From positions 1 through 21,928 of the forward strand of contig DHCD01000009.1 of NCBI GenBank assembly GCA_002398105.1: a stretch of DNA of 21,928 bases. The letters run 5' to 3'. Positions 14,263 through 21,928 of this stretch are shown here, piece by piece. The position numbers and the translations under genes are program-made. The notes below the pieces were generated by a model, which made no database searches, was not told the origin of the DNA, and saw only the letters and a list, made by a program, of their open reading frames with translations. The stretch is from Syntrophomonas sp. UBA4911 (lineage in GTDB: Bacteria > Bacillota > Syntrophomonadia > Syntrophomonadales > Syntrophomonadaceae). Positions within the stretch are counted from its first letter, which is position 1, and each line of letters starts with the position of its first letter.

Positions 14263-14682
14263 ATGAAGATAGAGCATCTGGATCTGCACGGACTCACGCT
14301 GGAAGAAGCTCGGGAAAAGACGAGAAAAAATTTAGCGTGGTGTATGGAACACGAGGTCGACGTACTGGATATTAATCACGGCAAGGGCTATCATAGCGAA
14401 AACCGTTTTTCAGTTATTAAGGCTGAAATACGAAAATTTTTGCGTCAGGAAGAATCGCTCCAGGAATATGGTTATAAGGTCGTGTATGGCGAATCGAATC
14501 TGCCGGTGGCCTTAAGCTTTGATGAAGGCCATACCCTGGTAGTGGCCCGCGGGAAAGAAAAAGAATACCTGGGGGGAAAAAAACAGCAGGAAAAAAACCG
14601 GCAATTATACTCGGATGAAGCCCGTAAAGAAAGAAAAAGCCATAAAGCCCGGTCTGCCCAGAAACGCCAACGCAGGAAATAA
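14263..14682 (+). CDS. Smr-domain protein (small MutS-related)
   Basis: A 139 aa protein. Residues 1-90 are a stand-alone Smr domain with the diagnostic LDLHGLTLEEA (6-16) and INHGKG (38-43) motifs. Smr domains bind nucleic acids, and many are nicking endonucleases. Residues ~105-139 form a strongly basic tail (KKQQEKNRQ...RKSHKARSAQKRQRRK) likely to bind nucleic acid. AAGGGGAAGGA lies 8 bases before the ATG. It is monocistronic: divergent from pcrA and convergent with the trp operon, with a terminator after it. The exact substrate is unknown. Confidence 0.85.
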   Translation: MKIEHLDLHGLTLEEAREKTRKNLAWCMEHEVDVLDINHGKGYHSENRFSVIKAEIRKFLRQEESLQEYGYKVVYGESNLPVALSFDEGHTLVVARGKEKEYLGGKKQQEKNRQLYSDEARKERKSHKARSAQKRQRRK

Positions 14683-14771
14683 CATCATAAACCACTGATG
14701 CTCCCATTGTTCGTCATTAACGACTCTGATAATAACTTGCTCATAATCAAGGGTGAACTTAGCCGCTCAAG

Positions 14772-14827
14772 GCAAAGGATGAGAAGGCATGGGATACCTG
14801 TCCATACCTTCTCATCCTTTTGCTTTC
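14772..14827. terminator. Terminator between the Smr gene and the trp operon
   Basis: GCAAAGGATGAGAAGGCATGG (14772-14792) pairs with 14802-14823, giving a stem of about 20 bp with one mismatch and one bulge and a 9-base loop. The plus strand ends CCTTTTGCTTT. It lies between convergent genes and probably serves both directions. Confidence 0.82.
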
Positions 14828-14847
14828 TGGGCACTCCGGAGTCTGCT

Positions 14848-17100
14848 TTAACCGGTCAGGCTTTCAGTTCGGTTATTTTTTCCGGCCAGATGAGCGGTTA
14901 CGTTCATTACTAACCTGAGGCCGCAATCATTCTGGGCGCTCAGTATGGACTCGGGGTGAAATTGTACCGCGGCAACAGGCAGGTGCCGGTGTTCAACTGC
15001 CATCACCACATTATCCTGTGATACCGCACTCACTTTAAGACAATCCGTTACCGCAGCCGCATACAACGAATGGTAACGTCCCACCTCGAACTCCCGGGGA
15101 AGTCCGTCCCACAGGCTGCCCGGATGTAAAATCTTAATCTTACCGGTTTTGCCATGCTGGGGATAGCCCAGCACCCCCAATTGGCCCCCGAAATATTCGA
15201 CTATAGCCTGTAAACCCAGACATACGCCGAAAATAGGAATTCTTTGATCAAGGCAGCGCTCAATAGTGGTGGCGAGATTAAAATCCGCCGGTCGTCCCGG
15301 CCCGGGTGACAGCACTACCAGGTCGTAGTCCGGAATCATCTTCATAAGTCCGGGAAGATTCCAGCGCATTACTTCCCCCCGGGCTCCGCTCTGGCGAAAA
15401 TAATCGGCCAGAGTATGGACAAAAGAATCCTCGTGGTCTACCAGCAGTACTTTCTTGCCCTGCCCGGGCAAGTGCCCGGCTTTTGTTACCTCGGCCATCT
15501 CCAAGTCACGGCTGCTGCGCAAGGTCTTCCTAAGTGCCGCAGCTTTCATATAGGTTTCCGCTTCTTCATTTTCCGGAACCGAATCATATAACAGGGTGGC
15601 CCCAACTCTGACTTGCGCTGTGCCCGCTTTCATACTGATCGTCCGCAGGGTCAAGCCGGTATTCAGGTCGCCGCTAAAGGTAAAATAGCCTACCGCCCCC
15701 CCGTACCATCCCCGAGCCGAGTCCTCATTCTCCTCCAGCCATTGTATGGCCGCCCGTTTGGGGGCACCGGTCACCGTTACCGCCCACATATGGGTGAGAA
15801 AGGCATCCAGGGCATCGAATCCTTCCCGCAGGTAACCTTCTACATGATCGACCGTATGAATCACATGGGAATATAATTCAATCTGCCGTCTCCCTATTAT
15901 CCGCACTGAGCCGGGATCACAGATGCGCGCCTTGTCATTGCGGTCAACATCGGTGCACATAGTAAGCTCGGATTCATCCTTACTGGAATTCAGCAACTCC
16001 CTGATCTGTATTTCATCCTCCAGGGCATCCTTGCCCCGCTTAACCGTTCCGGAAATGGGGCAGGTCTGCACCCGTTTCCCTTCTACCCGGACGTACATTT
16101 CCGGTGAAGCTCCTACCAGGAACTCATCCCCGAGATTGATAATAAAACCATAGGGGCTGGGATTAATAGAGCGCAAGGAGGTAAATATCCGGGAAGGCAG
16201 CTCGAGACAAGGCTCGTAAAGGCTCTGGGATAAAACCACTTCGAACAGTTCACCCGCGGCAAACGCCTTTTTAGCCAGTTCGACTTTACCGGCATAACGG
16301 CCCGGCTGGTGCCCGGGCAAATCAGGCAGGGGGTCACTTGGGCTCCATTGTCCCCGGCCCGCCGTTACAGCCTGCTGTTTCTGCAGCCCGGATGCCGGTC
16401 CGCCGCCTATGGTATCAGCAGCGGCTGGGCACCGCGGTTCCGCCGCGGTAGCGCCGAAAGCATAGTCGCTGCGGTAAGCCCGGCCCATGCGGTGATCCAC
16501 CACCAGCAGTTTATCCGGCAAATAAAGCACCAGATCCCATTGACCGGAAGGTCTTTCCTGTTTTAAATCCATGGGCTCAAACTGAAAAACCAGGTCATAG
16601 CCAAAAGCTCCGTACAACCCCAGAAACCGGTCTTCTTCTGCCAGCAGTAATTCCTGCAGCGCCCTGATTACGGAAAATATGCTGGGCTGCCGACTGCGTT
16701 CCTCCTCCCTGAAGCTCCCCTCCGCCTTCCTAAGCCTGCCATATATGGCGGAAACGGTTCTTCTGAGGCCAACCACGGCTGCATTGGAGGCCAGGCAGCG
16801 GTAGACGGGGGCCAGCAATTTATGGCCATTGGGGGTTAAAGCTTTTATAACAAACTCTTGCCGCCGGGCCCGGAGCTCCAGGCAAGGTTCGATAAACCCG
16901 ATATCCCATTGGGTGTAGCGGCCCGGGTACTCGTAGCTGCTGGAAAACAGGGCTCCTTTTTGATAATCAATTCTTTCCAATATATAATCACTGGCCCCGC
17001 TTACCTCAGCCTCTTCCACTTCGCGCCCTATCTCAATTCCGCCCTGACTGACATAACTGCGTGAAGTAAACTGGCCGCCGGCGGCATCATGTCGGTTCAT
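14848..17100 (-). CDS. trpE(G): Anthranilate synthase, fused components I and II
   Basis: Makes anthranilate from chorismate and glutamine. The 750 aa product combines the synthase component (1-~530) and the glutamine amidotransferase (~548-740) in one chain. The synthase part has SSSYEYPGRYT (53-63), GASPEMYVRV (330-339), CPISGTVKRG (347-356), the DVDRNDKAR loop (384-392) and VTGAPKRAA (443-451). The amidotransferase has LLVDHEDSFVHTL, Cys627 in GVCLGLQA and His715/Glu717 in QFHPES. Residues ~215-265 form a Gly/Pro/Ala-rich, poorly conserved stretch. The start ATG has GAGGAG 7 bases upstream and overlaps the aroF end by 14 bases. Its closest resemblance is to the long TrpE(G) type known from rhizobia, unusual for a Firmicute. 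It is the last gene of the operon. Confidence 0.95.
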   Translation of the reverse strand: MNRHDAAGGQFTSRSYVSQGGIEIGREVEEAEVSGASDYILERIDYQKGALFSSSYEYPGRYTQWDIGFIEPCLELRARRQEFVIKALTPNGHKLLAPVYRCLASNAAVVGLRRTVSAIYGRLRKAEGSFREEERSRQPSIFSVIRALQELLLAEEDRFLGLYGAFGYDLVFQFEPMDLKQERPSGQWDLVLYLPDKLLVVDHRMGRAYRSDYAFGATAAEPRCPAAADTIGGGPASGLQKQQAVTAGRGQWSPSDPLPDLPGHQPGRYAGKVELAKKAFAAGELFEVVLSQSLYEPCLELPSRIFTSLRSINPSPYGFIINLGDEFLVGASPEMYVRVEGKRVQTCPISGTVKRGKDALEDEIQIRELLNSSKDESELTMCTDVDRNDKARICDPGSVRIIGRRQIELYSHVIHTVDHVEGYLREGFDALDAFLTHMWAVTVTGAPKRAAIQWLEENEDSARGWYGGAVGYFTFSGDLNTGLTLRTISMKAGTAQVRVGATLLYDSVPENEEAETYMKAAALRKTLRSSRDLEMAEVTKAGHLPGQGKKVLLVDHEDSFVHTLADYFRQSGARGEVMRWNLPGLMKMIPDYDLVVLSPGPGRPADFNLATTIERCLDQRIPIFGVCLGLQAIVEYFGGQLGVLGYPQHGKTGKIKILHPGSLWDGLPREFEVGRYHSLYAAAVTDCLKVSAVSQDNVVMAVEHRHLPVAAVQFHPESILSAQNDCGLRLVMNVTAHLAGKNNRTESLTG

Positions 17101-17956
17101 TGCCGTTCTCCTCTCCGCTGCTCCCGGGGTTATAGTTTTTGCTGAAGATAGCAGCCTGTTTTTTTAATTCTCTGCTCAACGCGGCAAAAGCCGCCGGAGT
17201 GATGGATTGGAACCCATCGGACAGAGCCTGTTCCGGGTCCTGGTGCACCTCTATCATCAGGCCGTCCGCTCCGGCGGCAATCGCCGCCCGGGCCACCGGA
17301 GCCACCAGGGAACGGCGACCGGTGGCATGGCTGGGATCGACTATAACCGGCAGGTGGGAGATTTCCTTTACCAGGGCAACCGCACCGATGTCAACCGTAT
17401 TGCGGGTCATTTCCTCAAAGGTACGAATACCCCGTTCACACAGTATCACCTGCTCATTGCCCGCAGCCAGAATATATTCGCAGGCTGACAGCCATTCCTC
17501 TATCGTAGCGGCAAATCCCCTTTTCAAAACCACCGGACGCCGAATTCGTCCCGCTTCTTTTAACAATGCGAAATTCTGCATATTGCGGCTGCCGATTTGA
17601 ATAATATCGCTGTAGTAAGCCACCTTTTCAATATCGCGTACGTCCACTACCTCGGTAACCACCGGCAGGCCGGTCATCTCCCGGGCCTCTTTTAATATCT
17701 TTAATCCCTCCTCCCCCAGACCGGCGAAGGAATAAGGCGAAGTACGCGGTTTATAGGCTCCGCCGCGAAGGATATGCACTCCCCTGTCCTTGAGCAGATC
17801 TGCAATTTCCAGATAGCCTTCCCGGGATTCCACCGAACAGGGTCCGGCTATTATGGTGCAGTAACCTTCTCCTATATATATCTCCCCTGTGGGAGAGGGA
17901 ATCTTAACTATGGTCCTGCTGTCCCCTTGACGGCAGGCCAGTTTATACGCTTCCAT
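17087..17956 (-). CDS. aroF: 3-Deoxy-7-phosphoheptulonate (DAHP) synthase
   Basis: The first step of the shikimate pathway: PEP plus erythrose 4-phosphate to DAHP. The 289 aa product is the barrel-only, KDO8P-synthase-like class I-beta form. AGPCSVES (37-44, Cys40 being the expected metal ligand), GGAYKPRTSPYSF, GSRNMQNF, VLKRG, VDPSHATGRR and GLMIEVH are all visible. Only ~30 residues precede the barrel, so the ferredoxin-like regulatory domain of the Thermotoga type and any chorismate mutase domain are absent. The enzyme may thus lack aromatic feedback. It overlaps the trpA end by 14 bases; GGGAGG is 6 bases before the ATG. Its place in the trp operon suggests it supplies chorismate for tryptophan. 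Confidence 0.95.
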   Translation of the reverse strand: MEAYKLACRQGDSRTIVKIPSPTGEIYIGEGYCTIIAGPCSVESREGYLEIADLLKDRGVHILRGGAYKPRTSPYSFAGLGEEGLKILKEAREMTGLPVVTEVVDVRDIEKVAYYSDIIQIGSRNMQNFALLKEAGRIRRPVVLKRGFAATIEEWLSACEYILAAGNEQVILCERGIRTFEEMTRNTVDIGAVALVKEISHLPVIVDPSHATGRRSLVAPVARAAIAAGADGLMIEVHQDPEQALSDGFQSITPAAFAALSRELKKQAAIFSKNYNPGSSGEENGNEPT

Positions 17957-18746
17957 AGTATCCCTCCCTGCTGCGGGTCAGTTCCTTTATCGCTTTTTCC
18001 ATTTGCCCGGGCAACAGCCGGGGCTGAGATTCATACTCCTCAATTATCCGGGCCAGATAACTGCCGACCACCACTGCATCGGCATGATTTTGGAATACTT
18101 CAATCTGCTGCCGGCTGGATATGCCGAATCCCAGTGCCAGCGGGGTTGAGGTAAATGTCTTTACCCTCTGCAGGTATTCCTTGATCTCCTGTTCAGGGAG
18201 TTTTCTCATTCCGGTTACCCCCCGCACGGATACACAATAGATGAAGGCCGCCTGCTGTTCAGCCGCCAGTTGGATTCTGTCCTCACTGCTGCTGGGAGCC
18301 AGCATGGGTATGACATCAAGCTGAGAGCCCTTTAGAACCGGCAGTTCATCCAGCGAGAGGTCGGGGACGATCAGGCCTTCTATGCCTGCCGCTCGGGCTT
18401 CCGCCATAAATCTATCCAAGCCCGTGCGGTACAGGGGATTATAATAAGAAAATAAAATCAGGGGCAGACGGCAGACCTGACTTACCCGGCCGGCAAATTC
18501 CAGGCCCCGTTTCAGATTTAGTCCCTGTTTTATCCCCCGGTGGTGAAAGCGTTCGATAACTTCCCCGTCAGCTAACGGGTCCGTGAAGGGGATACCCAGT
18601 TCCAGAAGATCACAGCCTCCTTGTTCCAAGGCTTTGATGCAATCCAGGCATAGCTCCTCATTCGGCATGAGGGCCATTATAAAGGCGATCAAAGCCGACT
18701 TACGCTCCTGCTGATAACGCTGCATAAGCTTTCTTATTCCAGACAT
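17943..18746 (-). CDS. trpA: Tryptophan synthase alpha subunit
   Basis: Cleaves indole-3-glycerol phosphate to indole and glyceraldehyde 3-phosphate. The 267 aa product keeps catalytic Glu49 (LELGIPF) and Asp60 (DPLADG), the VPDL strand and the VRGVTG loop. The usual TAGxP segment near residue 25 is replaced by MALMPNE, making this a divergent TrpA. Its ATG overlaps the trpB stop by one base (TAATG), and GGGAGGTG lies 5 bases upstream. Confidence 0.96.
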   Translation of the reverse strand: MSGIRKLMQRYQQERKSALIAFIMALMPNEELCLDCIKALEQGGCDLLELGIPFTDPLADGEVIERFHHRGIKQGLNLKRGLEFAGRVSQVCRLPLILFSYYNPLYRTGLDRFMAEARAAGIEGLIVPDLSLDELPVLKGSQLDVIPMLAPSSSEDRIQLAAEQQAAFIYCVSVRGVTGMRKLPEQEIKEYLQRVKTFTSTPLALGFGISSRQQIEVFQNHADAVVVGSYLARIIEEYESQPRLLPGQMEKAIKELTRSREGYYGSV

Positions 18747-19945
18747 TATTGCACCTCCCGTCTTGCTTCCAGGTATCTCAGCACTTCTTCCGTGTCCTTA
18801 TCCCCCCGGCCGGAAATATTTATCACCAGGCTGGTTCCGGGCGGGAGTCCGGGGGCCGTTTTCAAGGCATAGGCTACTGCATGAGCACTTTCCAGGGCAG
18901 GAATAATACCTTCATACTGGCTTAGCTTGAGGAAAGCGTTTACCGCTTCATCATCATTCACACTAACGTATTTAACCCGCCCACTGGCCCGCAGACAGGC
19001 ATGTTCCGGCCCCACCCCGGGATAATCCAGCCCCGCGGCTATGGAATGAGTGTCCCTTATCTGCCCGTTTTCATCCTGCAGCAGCCTGCTCAAAGCGCCA
19101 TGCAGGATACCGTCACCGCCCCGGGAAAGAGTGGCGCAATGCTCACCGGCGCGGTCACTGCGGCCGCCCGCTTCCACTCCGATGAGCTCAACCGGCTCCT
19201 CCAGGAAGGGATAAAATATTCCCATGGCATTGCTGCCGCCGCCGACACAAGCTAATATACAGGAGGGCAGCCTACCTTCCTCCTGCTTAAACTGTTCCTT
19301 CAATTCCCGGCCTATGACGGACTGAAAATTGCGCACTATCATAGGATAGGGGTGGGGACCTACCACTGAACCGATAAGCATATGGGAGTATTCAAAGCTC
19401 TGAATAAAATCCCGAAAGGCTTCATTGGTGGCGTCTTTTAAGGTCTGACTGCCTTTATGCACCGCTTTTACCTCGGCCCCCAGCATCTGCATGCGGAAAA
19501 CATTAAGCCGCTGTCTCTGCATATCAAGGGCTCCCATATAAACCGTGCATTTCATTCCCAGCACCGCCGCTGCCGTGGCCGTAGCCACCCCGTGCTGCCC
19601 GGCGCCGGTTTCCGCAATCAGGCGCTCTTTGCCCATCCTTTGCGCCAGGAGGGCCTGCCCCAGGGTGTTGTTAATCTTATGGGAACCGGTATGATTGAGG
19701 TCTTCCCGCTTAAGATATATACGGGCGGAACCCGCCTCCCGGCTGAGCCGCCGGGCAAAATAGAGCGGTGATTCCCTCCCCACATAGTTTTTCAAATAAT
19801 AGTCCAGCTCCTCGCTAAACCCAGGGTCGGCAAGTATTTTCCCATAAGCCAGTTCTATCTCTCTCAACGCCGGAATCAGGGTCTCCGGTACGAATCTGCC
19901 TCCATAGCCGCCATAATAACCTTTAGTATCAGGATACACCGGCAT
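18746..19945 (-). CDS. trpB: Tryptophan synthase beta subunit
   Basis: The PLP enzyme that joins indole and serine to make tryptophan; it works as an alpha2-beta2 complex with TrpA. The 399 aa product has the family start GYYGGYGGRFVPETL, PLP Lys90 in HTGSHKINN, Glu112 in AETGAGQHG and the phosphate-binding GGGSNAMG (235-242). It is the standard TrpB1 type. The ATG at 19945 has AGGAGG only 3 bases away; a GTG two codons later would have better spacing, so the exact start is uncertain. It overlaps trpF by 17 bases. Confidence 0.98.
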   Translation of the reverse strand: MPVYPDTKGYYGGYGGRFVPETLIPALREIELAYGKILADPGFSEELDYYLKNYVGRESPLYFARRLSREAGSARIYLKREDLNHTGSHKINNTLGQALLAQRMGKERLIAETGAGQHGVATATAAAVLGMKCTVYMGALDMQRQRLNVFRMQMLGAEVKAVHKGSQTLKDATNEAFRDFIQSFEYSHMLIGSVVGPHPYPMIVRNFQSVIGRELKEQFKQEEGRLPSCILACVGGGSNAMGIFYPFLEEPVELIGVEAGGRSDRAGEHCATLSRGGDGILHGALSRLLQDENGQIRDTHSIAAGLDYPGVGPEHACLRASGRVKYVSVNDDEAVNAFLKLSQYEGIIPALESAHAVAYALKTAPGLPPGTSLVINISGRGDKDTEEVLRYLEARREVQ

Positions 19946-20552
19946 CAGCCTCCTTCACTGCATTAATAAAAGCATCTATCATCAAAGGGTTCTTGCCTCC
20001 CCCGGGATATTCCACCCCGCTGGAGACATCCACGGCCAGGGGTTTCAGTTTTTTTACCGCCCCTCCCACATTGCTCGGGTTCAGCCCGCCTGCCAGTATG
20101 AATCGAATATCCGGCGGGAGTTCAGCCAGCCATTCCCAGTTAAAACTTCGGCCGCTGCCTCCTCTTACGGCAGTACCACAGGTGTCGAACAGATACAAAC
20201 AAGGCCGCCATAGCCGCAGGTAGTCAGGGTCAGGAGGACCTTGCAGGGAGAAACATTTTATAACCGGCAGGCTTAACTCAGCCAGATATTCGGGGGCTTC
20301 ATCCCCATGCAGCTGTACCAGGTCAAGCCGGCAGTAATCCGCGATTCGTTTGACCTCTGGCAGTTCTTCATTGACAAACACCCCCACCTTGAGGATATTA
20401 TCCTTTAGCTCCCGGTTCAGGGCTGCCGCCTTTTCGACCTCAATCCGGCGCGGGGAAGGAGCGAATACTTCCCCCACCGCCCAGGCCCCGTACTTCCCGG
20501 CCCAAACTGCTTCCTCCGGGTTGCTGATTCCACATATCTTGATCAGAGTCAT
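19929..20552 (-). CDS. trpF: Phosphoribosylanthranilate isomerase
   Basis: Converts PRA to CdRP. The 207 aa single-domain TIM barrel has Cys7 in KICGIS and Asp123 in LFDT as the general base and acid. VQLHGDE, LAGGLNPSNV and VDVSSGVE are also present. In the usual GFVFxPxSPR motif, Phe is replaced by Glu (GEVFAPSPRR). It is not fused to TrpC. Its ATG overlaps the trpC stop by one base (TAATG), with GGGAGGG upstream. Confidence 0.96.
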   Translation of the reverse strand: MTLIKICGISNPEEAVWAGKYGAWAVGEVFAPSPRRIEVEKAAALNRELKDNILKVGVFVNEELPEVKRIADYCRLDLVQLHGDEAPEYLAELSLPVIKCFSLQGPPDPDYLRLWRPCLYLFDTCGTAVRGGSGRSFNWEWLAELPPDIRFILAGGLNPSNVGGAVKKLKPLAVDVSSGVEYPGGGKNPLMIDAFINAVKEADAGVS

Positions 20553-21322
20553 TAAGCTTTTCCCTCCCTAAGTTCCCGCAGCTTTTCTCCGGGGTCGGAG
20601 GCGGTGACCAGGGATTCTCCCACCAGAAGCGCATTATAGCCCTGCTCTCTAAGCAGCCGGACGTCTTCCCGGGTCTTGATGCCGCTTTCACTCACTTTGA
20701 TCATTGACGGGGGAATATACTGGGCCAGTTCCACGCTGCGGTGAAGGTCCACTGAGAAATCTTGCAGATTGCGGTTATTTATCCCCAGCATTTTTACCGG
20801 CAAATCAATGGCCTTTTGCAACTCTCCCCGGTCATGCACCTCCAGCAGTACTTCCAGTCCCAACTCCCGGCTTTTTTCACACAGAGCCAGCAGTTCGGGA
20901 TAATCGTGCAGAGCGGTTATAAGAAGCACCATATCCGCCTGCAGCCCAACGGTTTCATAGAGCTGGATTTCATCAATGATAAAGTCTTTGCGTAAAACCG
21001 GCAGACCGGTAACTTCCTTTACCCGGGGGAGCAATTCTTTCCGTCCTCTAAAGAAGCGGTTGTCAGTAATATAGGAAATAGCCGCCGCACCGTTTTCCCG
21101 GTAGCAGCCAGCCAGTTGCCGGATATTCAATTCATGGGCCAGTACTCCTTTGACCGGAGAAGCCTGCTTGATTTCCGCAATTACAGCTATACTGTCCTGA
21201 CAGTTCCTAAATACTCTGTCCACCTCCAAAGAAGGAAGCGGGAAAGCTATATCATCCATTCCCCCGCTCTTTTTCAGTTCCCGCACTTCCTGTTCTTTAA
21301 ACCTGATTATCCGCTCTAGCAT
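20552..21322 (-). CDS. trpC: Indole-3-glycerol phosphate synthase
   Basis: Closes the indole ring from CdRP. The 256 aa product is of normal length. VIAEIKQASPVKG (catalytic Lys and phosphate site), VLRKDFIID, LLEVHDRGEL, GINNRNL and VSESGI are all present in order along the barrel. It overlaps the trpD end by seven bases. Its ribosome site AAGGTG lies inside the trpD coding sequence. Confidence 0.97.
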   Translation of the reverse strand: MLERIIRFKEQEVRELKKSGGMDDIAFPLPSLEVDRVFRNCQDSIAVIAEIKQASPVKGVLAHELNIRQLAGCYRENGAAAISYITDNRFFRGRKELLPRVKEVTGLPVLRKDFIIDEIQLYETVGLQADMVLLITALHDYPELLALCEKSRELGLEVLLEVHDRGELQKAIDLPVKMLGINNRNLQDFSVDLHRSVELAQYIPPSMIKVSESGIKTREDVRLLREQGYNALLVGESLVTASDPGEKLRELREGKA

Positions 21323-21928
21323 GGGATCACCTTATCCCGGCTGTAGCTGATCATAGCCTGCAAGATTGCCCGGCTCTTGCCGGAATCAATGGCTTCGGCA
21401 GCCATCATCATGCCTTCCTCCAGGTCTGATGACCGCTCCGCTGCCACCAGGGCTGCGGCTGCATTCAAGATAACGACCTGCCGATGGGGGCCTGGCGTCC
21501 CTTGCAGTACCTGGTCAATAATTCTGGCATTACTTTCTTTATCCCCGCCCCTGATGGTTTCCAGGCCAAAAGGTGCCAGGCCCAGGAGCGTGGGATTGAT
21601 ATTATAAATCTGCTGCTGTTTCACTCCGACATCAAAGACCCGGGTGGTGCCCACGGGACTTATTTCATCCATCCCATTTTGCGCACATACTACCAGAGCC
21701 CGTTTCCGCCCCAGTTGCAACAGGGTTTGCCCGATGGCTTCCTGCAGACCGGCATCAGCTATGCCCATAACCTGATAAGCCAGCGAACAAGGATTAAGCA
21801 GCGGGCCCAGGAAATTAAAAATAGTGGCTACACCCATTCCCCGCCGCAGGGGACCCATTTGCTTCAAAATAGGATTATAATGGGGAGCAAACAAAAATGT
21901 AATCCCTACCTTATCCAGCATCTGCCTG
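21316..21928 (-). CDS. trpD: Anthranilate phosphoribosyltransferase, C-terminal part (runs off the window)
   Basis: Transfers phosphoribose from PRPP to anthranilate. About 200 C-terminal residues are visible, roughly 60% of a ~340 aa family member. They include FLFAPHYNP, RRGMGVATIFNFLGPLLNP, GMDEISP and LNAAAALVA. The frame is open through the right edge, so an internal Met is not the true start. The operon promoter and any attenuator lie beyond the window. Confidence 0.95.
   Translation of the reverse strand, partial: RQMLDKVGITFLFAPHYNPILKQMGPLRRGMGVATIFNFLGPLLNPCSLAYQVMGIADAGLQEAIGQTLLQLGRKRALVVCAQNGMDEISPVGTTRVFDVGVKQQQIYNINPTLLGLAPFGLETIRGGDKESNARIIDQVLQGTPGPHRQVVILNAAAALVAAERSSDLEEGMMMAAEAIDSGKSRAILQAMISYSRDKVIPC

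Noticed and set aside
14771..14781. GGCAAAGGATG in the Smr/trp terminator
   Set aside because: It matches part of the leader motif but is part of the long terminator stem, lacks the closing GC/GT pairing, and does not precede a gene on that strand.

Overview
The window looks like chromosomal DNA of a low-to-mid GC Firmicute of class Clostridia. A Syntrophomonas-like relative is my guess, not proven. The evidence is AGGAGG-type ribosome sites, AT-rich sigma-A promoters, diaminopimelate synthesis through DapL, a clostridial-style P-II/carA/gdhA nitrogen set, and PcrA next to LigA. No phage, CRISPR, tRNA, rRNA or transposase gene is visible.

Layout. (1) 1-6240 is a nitrogen-assimilation region. 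On the minus strand carA is followed by a P-II signalling gene. Divergently on the plus strand lies a large protein with a KaiC-like region and a PEP-synthase-like ATP-grasp, followed by gdhA. (2) 6277-8600 holds dapF-dapL on the minus strand, the last steps of a lysine/peptidoglycan precursor route that consumes glutamate. (3) 8874-13687 holds pcrA-ligA-DUF554 on the minus strand, bracketed by two inverted copies of a ~130 bp palindromic intergenic repeat. (4) 14263-14682 is a lone Smr-domain gene on the plus strand. (5) 14848 to the right edge is a compact minus-strand tryptophan operon, trpD(partial)-trpC-trpF-trpB-trpA-aroF-trpE(G), in which nearly every pair of genes overlaps.

The most striking content is regulatory. 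Six leader elements share a small hairpin with loop AAAGGC (once AATGGC). The 3' arm of each hairpin is also the 5' arm of an intrinsic terminator. They precede carA, P-II, the ATP-grasp gene, gdhA, dapF and one gene beyond the left edge. The hexaloop with A at position 1 and G at position 4, overlapping a terminator, fits the RNA target of ANTAR-domain antiterminators, so I infer a nitrogen-responsive antitermination regulon. In addition, the palindrome TATACTGTATA lies at exactly the same distance upstream of the carA and dapF promoters. At carA it is also centred between two mirror-image divergent promoters, so it could control the ATP-grasp gene as well.

Together these genes make carbamoyl phosphate (glutamine use), glutamate (GDH) and diaminopimelate (glutamate-dependent transamination), with P-II as the nitrogen sensor. 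This gives a coherent reason for shared control. The trp operon and the DNA repair block show none of these signals.
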